Assembly (NCBI GenBank): GCA_002296975.1
Contig: DBIS01000240.1
Location: forward strand, 1-39,612
Direction: 5' to 3'
DNA length: 39,612 nt
Source: Deltaproteobacteria bacterium UBA796
Lineage (GTDB): Bacteria > Myxococcota_A > UBA796
Part shown: piece after piece, positions 32,994-39,612 of the stretch
How the letters are laid out: each line of letters begins with the position of its first letter
Numbering within the stretch: position 1 is the stretch's first letter
The notes under the pieces: model-generated
Database searches by the model: none
What the model saw: only the letters and a program-made list of their open reading frames with translations
Told to the model about the DNA's origin: nothing
Position numbers and translations under genes: made by a program

Positions 32994-34499
32994 GTGCGCT
33001 GGCCATTTTTAATGATCTTGTGGCTGCTCGGCGGAGCCTACCTAATTTGGTGGGTGGGGGCCAACCCCTTGCCGGACGGCTTTCAAAACGAATACCTTCT
33101 CGTGGGCAATGCCTATGATTTGTGGGGCGCGCTCACCGACGGTGATATTTGGCATCTGCGCTGGTTCATGTATACCGGCTATTGGCCGTGGGGCCTTTAC
33201 GCTGTGCCTTGGCCTTTTATGGCGGTCTTGGGCCCAGGGCATTTGGCCTTGGTGCTGGGAAACCTGATTCATCTCGGGGTGCTATTGGTGGCCGCCAAGC
33301 ATATTGGCCAGGCCCTCGGCGGGCGGTATGCACCCTTATTGGTTGTGCTATGTCCTGGGGTTTTCGGCAGTCTGGTTCGCTTCGAGCCAAATCTGGCTGT
33401 AATCGCCTGGACCGGGGCCGGCCTCGCTGCATTGGTCGGCAGCAGAAAGATGGAAAGTCGCCGCCATATGTGGGCCTTCGGCGCAGCTTTCGGCATCGGG
33501 CTGATGATGGACCGCTTGTCCGTCGCCTTCTTTTTACTCCCAGCACTCGTGCCTTTGGCCTGGAGAATGAGCAAACGTGCAACGCTGCACTTGTGCCAGG
33601 CCCTCGGCATCACCGCCATTTTGACCGGTGCATACTACCGGGAGTGTTTTATCCGCCACAGCCACGAGCTATTCAGTCAGGTCGGCACCGGCGAAATCGA
33701 CAGCGCGGGCACGCTCACCGAGGTGGGCGCGATGATCGAGTGGGCCTACTACCCGCTCACGCTTTTAGACTCCCAAGCTGGCATTGTTTTGGGGGGCGCG
33801 ATGTTGGTCGCAGTCTTCACCCGACGCTGTGGCGCCGCGATGATTTTATGGGCGTCCATGGCGGGCGGTGTCCTATTTTTCAGCCTAATCAGCAAGCATC
33901 AAGTCTTTTATACGCTACCGGTCCTGGTGCCTTTAGCAGCTTTCTTGTCGGCCAAACCTCGGCTTGCCATCGTGGGCATCGCCGGTGGATTGTGGTCATT
34001 CGCCTCGGTCGGGCTCGACCTTGTGCCGGCTGGCCCGCGATTGGACGAAACCTGGGTAAGCCCGCGCCATACCGTGGCACGGCCGCCCATCGGTATCGAC
34101 ATCGACTTGGCGCCAGTGCTTTCCGCCTTGGCCTCGCCAGCAGGTCAGCCCCCAGCCCACGTGTCTGTGCTCTCAGAAGACCACCGGCTTTTTGAGGGGT
34201 TTTTGCTGCTCGCGGTGAGAGAGCGATGGCCGAATACCCCATCCCGAGGCGTGGTCACCGACCCCCACGGCACCTTTGAGATGTTCAATGAAGTCGATGC
34301 ACTGCTTTGGGTTGGGCCAAAACATGCGCGCTGGCCCACAGCTCAGGGGATCGAAAAGCAGCTTCGTGAAGACAATGTCGACCCCGACTCCATCCCACCC
34401 GCCGCCCGGGTGGTGGCCGCCAGCAAAGCCTCATTTGTTGAGGTTGGGCGATGGTCGGCCGATGAAACACAAGACGCAGTGGTCTTCAGGCGACGCTAA
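32994..34499 (+). CDS. Polytopic membrane protein, GT-C glycosyltransferase-like
   Basis: A 501-residue protein with about ten membrane helices in the first 350 residues, followed by a soluble C-terminal domain of about 150 residues. The first periplasmic loop contains PDGFQNEYLLVGNAYDLWGALTDGD, with acidic residues where GT-C enzymes (ArnT/PMT-like) keep catalytic Asp/Glu, so a polyprenyl-phosphate-sugar-dependent glycosyltransferase is plausible. No named family can be asserted. The GTG at 32994 is the likely start; no strong ribosome site is visible. It diverges from the radical SAM gene over 60 bases. Confidence 0.75.
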   Translation: MRWPFLMILWLLGGAYLIWWVGANPLPDGFQNEYLLVGNAYDLWGALTDGDIWHLRWFMYTGYWPWGLYAVPWPFMAVLGPGHLALVLGNLIHLGVLLVAAKHIGQALGGRYAPLLVVLCPGVFGSLVRFEPNLAVIAWTGAGLAALVGSRKMESRRHMWAFGAAFGIGLMMDRLSVAFFLLPALVPLAWRMSKRATLHLCQALGITAILTGAYYRECFIRHSHELFSQVGTGEIDSAGTLTEVGAMIEWAYYPLTLLDSQAGIVLGGAMLVAVFTRRCGAAMILWASMAGGVLFFSLISKHQVFYTLPVLVPLAAFLSAKPRLAIVGIAGGLWSFASVGLDLVPAGPRLDETWVSPRHTVARPPIGIDIDLAPVLSALASPAGQPPAHVSVLSEDHRLFEGFLLLAVRERWPNTPSRGVVTDPHGTFEMFNEVDALLWVGPKHARWPTAQGIEKQLREDNVDPDSIPPAARVVAASKASFVEVGRWSADETQDAVVFRRR

Positions 34500-34513
34500 C
34501 GGCCCCGAGGCCG
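34500..34513 (+). terminator. Short hairpin CGGCC-CCGA-GGCCG after the GT-C-like gene
   Basis: A perfect five-base-pair stem with a four-base loop starts at the last base of the stop codon of the GT-C-like gene. Only a mixed ATTACACTT follows, so it is a weak candidate for an intrinsic terminator or attenuator ahead of the Nudix gene. Confidence 0.3.
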
Positions 34514-34540
34514 ATTACACTTGCTGTAAGGGGGCGAGAC

Positions 34541-35308
34541 ATGTCGACACAAGCCAAACCAGCAGCGACGGTCATCGTCTTGCGGGACTCACCAAATGGC
34601 CCCGAAGTGCTGATGCTCAAACGTTCTGGTCGGTCTGGATTTTTTCCGAACGCTTGGGTCTATCCAGGCGGGAGGGTCGACGATGCAGACAGGTCCGCGG
34701 CCACAACCGGAGCGGCAAAAGGCCTAGCGAGGGCAGACAAAGCCTTTGGTGTGGCCGCCCTCCGCGAGACCTTTGAAGAAGCCGGCGTATGGCTGGGCCA
34801 AGGCGAGGCCACCCAAGCATTTCGGGATGAGCTCAACTGCCGAAGTGCGTCCCTCGCTGACGCCCCCCATTTGGTCGCCGATCTGGGACGGCTTGCCTTG
34901 TGGGCCTGGTGGGTCACCCCTGAAAATGAACCCAAACGTTATGACACCAGATTTTTTGTGGCCACCCTTAGCCGCGCAGAGGCCCAAAACGTCCGTTGTG
35001 ATGAGCTAGAAACGGTCGAACACCGCTGGATTCGACCCATCGATGCGGTGAATCAAGCAGAGGGTGGCACACTCTTTATGGCGCCGCCGACCTATTTGAC
35101 CCTGTGTGAGTTGTCAGAATTCGACTGTGGTGAAGCCGTGATGAAGGCGAGCGTTGACCGCGATGTGCTCCCAATCATGCCCAAGCTCGACATCGACGAC
35201 AGCCAATGGACCGTCGTGCTGCCCGGTGACCCCAGCTATCCCACTGAAACCCCCGTCGACGGCCCCACGAAGATCGAATTTAAAGCGGGGCGATGGTGTC
35301 GATCTTAA
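34541..35308 (+). CDS. Nudix hydrolase with a long insert (NUDT19-like)
   Basis: A 255-residue Nudix protein. The Nudix box is split: PGGRVDD at 42-48 gives the first Gly half, and RETFEEAGV at 75-83 supplies the metal-binding REUxEExGU half. The insert of about 25 residues inside the box resembles that of the CoA-diphosphatase NUDT19/RP2 group. It would hydrolyse a nucleoside-diphosphate-linked substrate such as an acyl-CoA, with Mg2+. A strong AAGGGGG ribosome site (34528-34534) precedes the ATG. The gene overlaps the start of the peptidase gene by 16 bases, so the two are coupled. Confidence 0.88.
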   Translation: MSTQAKPAATVIVLRDSPNGPEVLMLKRSGRSGFFPNAWVYPGGRVDDADRSAATTGAAKGLARADKAFGVAALRETFEEAGVWLGQGEATQAFRDELNCRSASLADAPHLVADLGRLALWAWWVTPENEPKRYDTRFFVATLSRAEAQNVRCDELETVEHRWIRPIDAVNQAEGGTLFMAPPTYLTLCELSEFDCGEAVMKASVDRDVLPIMPKLDIDDSQWTVVLPGDPSYPTETPVDGPTKIEFKAGRWCRS

Positions 35309-36705
35309 GTTTGGGATTGCTGGTAGCTGCGACGGCATTCGCGGTACCCTACCGCATGGCTCCGCCGCAGAAAATGGCGTTCTTGAGCCCTGAGAATGCC
35401 CACACAAACCACGCCGAACTGATCGTTAAGTTGGTCGAAAATAAAGGTTTGTCCTTTATAAACGGACGGCTCAATGGTCCACCAAGCCCTCTTCACGCCT
35501 TGCTATCCGATGCCATTCCTCATTTTCGCCGTAGCGCAGATGTTCTGGCCGCCGACAGAGCAAAAGCACACCCGAAAGCGGTCTTGGCCGATCTAAGTTT
35601 GTATGTCCGTATCGCAGGCGGCGACCTGAGCACCCGGCGAATTGCCCTGCTGGCTGACCCCAGAGTGGAGTTCGCCTATTTTAGCCCAAATCCCGTCGCA
35701 CCCCCGGTTGATATTCCACCCGACACACCGCTCTTTGAAGATGAGCAGCACTACCGTGGCGCGGGTGAGGAGGGCATGGGTTTTGACATCGCACAAAGCT
35801 GGCCTGGGGCCGGCGGCGAGCATATTTGGGTGAGCGACATCGAGTATGGCTTCGACCCAAGCCATGAGGCCTTCAACGAGATTGATATCGGCCAACTAAA
35901 CCATCCGTCAGACTGGTATCAATTTCACGGAAACGGTGTCTTGGGGATCATGGCCAGCCCGGCCAACAGCTATGGGGTGACCGGATTGATACCTGGGGCG
36001 CAATTCTCGGTTGTGTCGCCATTTACAGCCCCAGATGTGTACAACGTGGCTGATGCGATCAACATCGCCGCCGCTGAGTTGGTGGCCGGTGATGTGCTCT
36101 TGATCGAACAACAAGGGTACATTTTAGACACCTTTACACCCGTCGAGGTGTACCCAGACATTTTCGACGCTATCGCAAGTGCCGTTGCCTTGGGCATTGT
36201 CGTAATCGAGCCTGCTGGCAACGGTGGCTGCGACTTGGATGACCCCATGTGGGAGGATTGGTTTGACCGAGACCTTCGTGACAGCGGTGCGATTATGGTG
36301 GGTGGAGGAGCCTCCCCCTATAGCGATTTTATGCCCCGCTCTTGGTACCCCGGCGGCAGCTGCTTTGGGGGCAGGGTTGATGTTCAGGGCTGGTTTGACG
36401 CCATCGTCACCGCATCTTCGGCCGATGGTGAGCCCAATTTCGTGGACCTGTTTTATCCAGGGGGCGACACCCGCCAGGCGTACACCACAAACTTTGGTGG
36501 CACCAGCGGGGCAGCCGCCTTGGTCGCATCGATCGCAGCAGCCATGAACTCCATGGCCATCGAGACCCGAAGAGACCCCTTCACGCCCATGGACCTTCGT
36601 GCGGCGATGATTTCAACTGGCCACCCTCAAACCGAAAGCGAATCCCAACCCATCGGCCCACAGCCTGATTTGCGGCGTTTGATGCGAATTTGGGGGGTGC
36701 GCTGA
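35293..36705 (+). CDS. Secreted subtilisin-like (S8) peptidase with an atypical Asp site
   Basis: A 470-residue secreted protein with a signal peptide (cut near TAFA) and a propeptide-like region (about 20-165). Catalytic landmarks are H212 (FHGNGVLGI), the oxyanion Asn310 (EPAGNGG) and the nucleophile Ser405 (GGTSGAAALV). Where S8 enzymes have V-I-D-T-G the sequence reads VSDIEYGFDPSHEAF, so the catalytic Asp position is Glu184 (with Asp182 just before). Some divergent S8 members use DxE-type motifs, so activity is possible. The ATG at 35293 has GCGGGG upstream and overlaps the Nudix gene. The peptide target is unknown. Confidence 0.87.
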   Translation: MVSILSLGLLVAATAFAVPYRMAPPQKMAFLSPENAHTNHAELIVKLVENKGLSFINGRLNGPPSPLHALLSDAIPHFRRSADVLAADRAKAHPKAVLADLSLYVRIAGGDLSTRRIALLADPRVEFAYFSPNPVAPPVDIPPDTPLFEDEQHYRGAGEEGMGFDIAQSWPGAGGEHIWVSDIEYGFDPSHEAFNEIDIGQLNHPSDWYQFHGNGVLGIMASPANSYGVTGLIPGAQFSVVSPFTAPDVYNVADAINIAAAELVAGDVLLIEQQGYILDTFTPVEVYPDIFDAIASAVALGIVVIEPAGNGGCDLDDPMWEDWFDRDLRDSGAIMVGGGASPYSDFMPRSWYPGGSCFGGRVDVQGWFDAIVTASSADGEPNFVDLFYPGGDTRQAYTTNFGGTSGAAALVASIAAAMNSMAIETRRDPFTPMDLRAAMISTGHPQTESESQPIGPQPDLRRLMRIWGVR

Positions 36706-36712
36706 GGGCGAT

Positions 36713-37681
36713 TTATCCTTCAGTCGCAGCCTTCAAGATGGCCCGTTGCTTGGAATCAAACTCCATGGCTATCGCCATGCCTTGGGGGGTTTGAGCCACC
36801 GCGTGTCCAGTGGTCTCCACCGCATCGCCATTGTAGAGTTGAAGCTTCACGTTGACGGGCTGATACAACTCCTTGATCTCAGGATGCGCGACGGTGACCG
36901 CACCTGCAGCCAGCGTGGCCTGATAATCTGCCAAAAAAGAATCTTGAGACAAGTAAATAATCGTCAACTCGATGGGATGCGCCCCAGAGTTAACGACCAC
37001 CAATGGCGGCGTTGGCGGGGGCGGGGGCTCAAACGCCGGCTGAGGTAGCCACGCTGGGGCGTTGACCTCCTCATCGGGCTCAGCCACAGCAACAGGCTCG
37101 ACCACCTCGGTGATCTCATCTTCATCCGACTCAGGAACCAGCACCTCTGACTCAGGAGCCAGCACCGAGAAGCCCACAGCCGGCTCTGGTTCCGATTTAT
37201 CTTCCTGATCCGCCCTCAACGCTTCCCGCATGCGCTCACGCTTCTGGTCTCGGGCGGCGATCGCGGCTTGGTCAGGAATATCACTAACAGCGTCTTCACC
37301 CTCGGAAAGGGCAGCCATTTGAACGGCGATCTCCTGCTTTAAGGCCTCTAGATTTCGCTCCATCTGACGGGACACCCCACCCGTGGCCAGATCGCGCCGC
37401 CAACCATCAAATTTATGGCGGTCTTCGAGGGGCATCTCGACTATTTTCCCTTGATAACGCGGTAAATTATCACCCCGCTTTGGCAATACCCTTTCGATGA
37501 GAACAGTGCCCATCACCGTGGTGTCACTGCCAGACAACTCCATGCGAAATTCGCACTGTATACCTTTGGGGATCTTAAGGTCTATCTCGAAAGTGACCCG
37601 ATCCGCGTCCACTTGGGTGGTCGATCCAAAACGCAATCCAACCGGACTTTGAAGAGCAAACATCAACTGTTGGGAATCCAC
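36713..37681 (-). CDS. Protein with two PilZ-like modules separated by an acidic/proline-rich linker
   Basis: A 322-residue cytoplasmic protein. Residues 1-100 and about 245-322 have the beta-barrel spacing of PilZ-like domains (for example FLADYQATLAAGAVTV..VNVKLQLYNGD..TPQGMAIAMEF at the C terminus). Neither has a clear RxxxR c-di-GMP arm. Between them lie a coiled-coil segment (about 100-160) and an acidic linker with a run of prolines (about 165-225). The GTG at 37681 is favoured by a GAGG about ten bases upstream; the ATG at 37663 lacks such a site. It is convergent with the peptidase gene and separated from the next minus-strand gene by 104 bases of AT-richer sequence without a clear promoter. 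Confidence 0.75.
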   Translation of the reverse strand: MDSQQLMFALQSPVGLRFGSTTQVDADRVTFEIDLKIPKGIQCEFRMELSGSDTTVMGTVLIERVLPKRGDNLPRYQGKIVEMPLEDRHKFDGWRRDLATGGVSRQMERNLEALKQEIAVQMAALSEGEDAVSDIPDQAAIAARDQKRERMREALRADQEDKSEPEPAVGFSVLAPESEVLVPESDEDEITEVVEPVAVAEPDEEVNAPAWLPQPAFEPPPPPTPPLVVVNSGAHPIELTIIYLSQDSFLADYQATLAAGAVTVAHPEIKELYQPVNVKLQLYNGDAVETTGHAVAQTPQGMAIAMEFDSKQRAILKAATEG

Positions 37682-37785
37682 GGGGGCACGACCTCACTTC
37701 CATCCAAGTCTACCGAACAGGCCTATTTTTTCCTAAATTTCATCCCATTTAGATATTGGGTATGCACCGCTAGACTTTCCATAAA

Positions 37786-39612
37786 TCAAGTCATCCCAGT
37801 CGATCGCCGCCTGTACAAAGCCACTGTCAATAGACAAACCCAAAAAAGACGCCCAAACCAGGCCATTCGGCGCATCGGCGCGACCGAGCATCCGCCTAAA
37901 TCCTCGGTGCCGAGGGGAATAGCACCCGAGAGCAACAAGGCGTCTGCGCTCAACACCACCGATGAATAGGCCACATCCATCGGGGCTCGACTGCGATTGA
38001 TACTCCCCACAGACCCATACACCTCGACCCCAGGCTGAAACCCAGGGACGCTTTGGGCCGAAATTTCAAGCTCTGCGGTGGTGGTATCGATCTCGAACAC
38101 CGCGTCATACTCAACTGGGATCGCATGATGCAAGCCCAAACCTTCAACCCGCGTGGTGTCGTGAGCCACGGGCTGGCCCACGCGAATATATACTGCCAAG
38201 CCGGTGCCGTTTTCTGGGCCCGAAAAGTTCGACACCTTCAACCGTACATGGTCGACACCATTGCCGATGGGGTAACGAAACTGCACCCCGGCCGGCACCC
38301 GCTCATACTCGCCGTGTAAGCCATAATTCAACAAACTTAAGGTCATGGCAGGGCTGATGGAGAGGTCTACAATCCGTTCACAGTCGAGCATGCCAGAGGC
38401 TTCGATATGGGTCGAGACGGCCAACATTGTCTCTGAATCGATGATGGCTTGGTCGGCGAGTTGGCTTGCGGCGGCGATGATGCTGGCCCCAGCATCGGGC
38501 CAATCGGTGCTGTTGGACCACGAGGCGACGGCAGCCACCAACAACTGGCCCATCAGCTGTGGCCCGATGCGCTCATCGTCGATCATTCGCCAGGTCGTCG
38601 CCCCCCATACCGTCCCACTGCGGTGTACCTGAGATTGAAGGTCATCAGGGCACATTTTGGCCTCTGAAAAATCGCGAATGCCCTTCTCCCAATGACTGGA
38701 GCGGGACATCGACTCTGCCAACAGCGGGTCTGGGTTCAAAATCATGGCGAAAGTGTCTGCCACCCCCTCGTTGAGGGCCCCTGGGGTCCAATCCAGCCCG
38801 AGGGAATCGGCTTGCATCCACATGCTTCCAGCCAAACGCCGGACCAGCGCGTGGCCAAACTCGTGGTAGACCACATCGGAGTCATAGCCGAGGTTGAAAC
38901 CATCATCGGAAATCCCGAAACTCAAATCTCGGGTGCCGTCATCATCAAAGTCTCCAAAAAAGGCGTTGGTCATCGGAAAATTAGTGAAAATTTGGATGGG
39001 ATAGCCCAGCCGCAGGCCAAACTCTGTGGCCGCCCATCGGGAAATTTTATCCACATGAAAGTAAACCTGCGCCTCGGTGAAAGGGTCATTGGCCTCGCCC
39101 TCGGCTGGACTATAAAAGTGGTCCCCAAGTACCGTCGACTTGGACTCAGCAGACCATTCCAAACACACCCGCTCGCCAAAAGGCTTTGGGTCGATGAACC
39201 AATCCACACAGGTTGTGGCGAAGGCAAACTTCCCTTTGAGATTCACCGGGTCGGTAAGCCCCGATAAGGTGACGGTCTTGAGATCGGATTCCAGGGGATT
39301 TGGGTCGTACACCTTGGCGGAGGCAGACCACGACGAGGCTTCGGCATCAAATACCTCAGCCGTGCTGGCATCTACCCACACCGACCAACGCCCGCCCATA
39401 GCCGACACCGAAAACCGCCACGCCAAACGGGCACGACCTTCGTCGGGGAACACCACCAATGTTCCACGACGGGAAGGTTGAACCCCCCAACCCAGGGCAA
39501 TGGCTTCAGCCGCTTTTTCTTCAGAAATGGCCGGCACCAGGTTCAGGCCTTCGAGGTCTGGCCAAGGCCTTGGATGGCCGACCGTACGACCGCTCAAAGC
39601 ATAGGTACTAAC
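37786..39612 (-). CDS. Thermolysin-fold (M4/M36-like) metallopeptidase, 5' end outside the window
   Basis: At least 608 codons; the frame stays open through the right edge, so the signal peptide and start lie outside. A propeptide-type segment (about residues 58-85 from the internal TTG at 39597: AWRFSVSAMGGRWSVWVDASTAEVFD) precedes the catalytic domain. This has H245-E-F-G-H249 and the third zinc ligand in NEGVAD (Glu277, Asp281), as in gluzincins. A beta-rich region (about 400-560) follows. The C terminus, GGCSVAP then a hydrophobic stretch then RRR, looks like the MYXO-CTERM sorting signal, suggesting surface anchoring after cleavage. Confidence 0.87.
   Translation of the reverse strand, partial: VSTYALSGRTVGHPRPWPDLEGLNLVPAISEEKAAEAIALGWGVQPSRRGTLVVFPDEGRARLAWRFSVSAMGGRWSVWVDASTAEVFDAEASSWSASAKVYDPNPLESDLKTVTLSGLTDPVNLKGKFAFATTCVDWFIDPKPFGERVCLEWSAESKSTVLGDHFYSPAEGEANDPFTEAQVYFHVDKISRWAATEFGLRLGYPIQIFTNFPMTNAFFGDFDDDGTRDLSFGISDDGFNLGYDSDVVYHEFGHALVRRLAGSMWMQADSLGLDWTPGALNEGVADTFAMILNPDPLLAESMSRSSHWEKGIRDFSEAKMCPDDLQSQVHRSGTVWGATTWRMIDDERIGPQLMGQLLVAAVASWSNSTDWPDAGASIIAAASQLADQAIIDSETMLAVSTHIEASGMLDCERIVDLSISPAMTLSLLNYGLHGEYERVPAGVQFRYPIGNGVDHVRLKVSNFSGPENGTGLAVYIRVGQPVAHDTTRVEGLGLHHAIPVEYDAVFEIDTTTAELEISAQSVPGFQPGVEVYGSVGSINRSRAPMDVAYSSVVLSADALLLSGAIPLGTEDLGGCSVAPMRRMAWFGRLFWVCLLTVALYRRRSTGMT

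Overview
The window is gene-dense bacterial DNA with high G+C in the third codon position (roughly 60% GC by eye). It holds 33 protein genes, two of them cut by the window edges, and I see no RNA gene, insertion sequence or CRISPR array. A Myxococcota-like (former Deltaproteobacteria) host is the best guess. The reasons are the many small lipoproteins (one with an Asp-Ala repeat after the lipobox), FHA and PilZ proteins, a CbbQ/VWA pair, divergent S8 and thermolysin-like secreted peptidases, and a MYXO-CTERM-like tail (Gly-Cys, hydrophobic helix, Arg cluster) on the last protein. This is inference; there is no 16S or other marker.

Layout. (1) 1-4344, minus: an operon with a MoxR/CbbQ-type AAA+ ATPase, a large VWA protein of the NorD/CbbO type, a small membrane protein, a calcineurin-like phosphoesterase and the first codons of another gene. 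(2) 4396-14482, plus: an FHA protein, a PLP aminotransferase and a membrane-anchored sulfatase-superfamily enzyme. A promoter-like sequence follows, then a compact run of five genes: a B12-binding radical SAM enzyme, a protein joining the complete GyrB ATPase/transducer region to a SAM methyltransferase, a second methyltransferase, and two PAPS-type sulfotransferases. (3) 21240-14490, minus: a lipoprotein sulfatase homologue, an amidinotransferase-fold enzyme, and three consecutive SPFH/band-7 genes, the first fused to an EamA (DMT) transporter. (4) 21288-28397: an unrecognised secreted protein, a double-FHA protein, a HEAT-repeat lipoprotein, a small conserved protein and a (DA)n lipoprotein. 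These face a minus-strand pair resembling glycerol-3-phosphate acyltransferase and glycerol-3-phosphate dehydrogenase, both with altered catalytic residues. (5) 28462-39612: a small lipoprotein, an SPPY-type DNA methyltransferase, an SRPBCC protein, a probable outer-membrane protein, a second B12 radical SAM enzyme, a GT-C-like membrane protein, a long-insert Nudix hydrolase, an S8-like peptidase, a two-module PilZ-like protein and a thermolysin-fold metallopeptidase cut by the right edge.

The most striking item is the GyrB-ATPase/methyltransferase fusion at 9495-11456. It keeps every nucleotide-binding residue of gyrase B that I can align, almost without gaps against E. coli GyrB, but the TOPRIM region is replaced by a methyltransferase. 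It sits in an apparent operon with a radical SAM enzyme, a second methyltransferase and two sulfotransferases, which suggests an uncharacterised pathway making a methylated and sulfated product. Second is the three-gene SPFH operon headed by an EamA-SPFH fusion.
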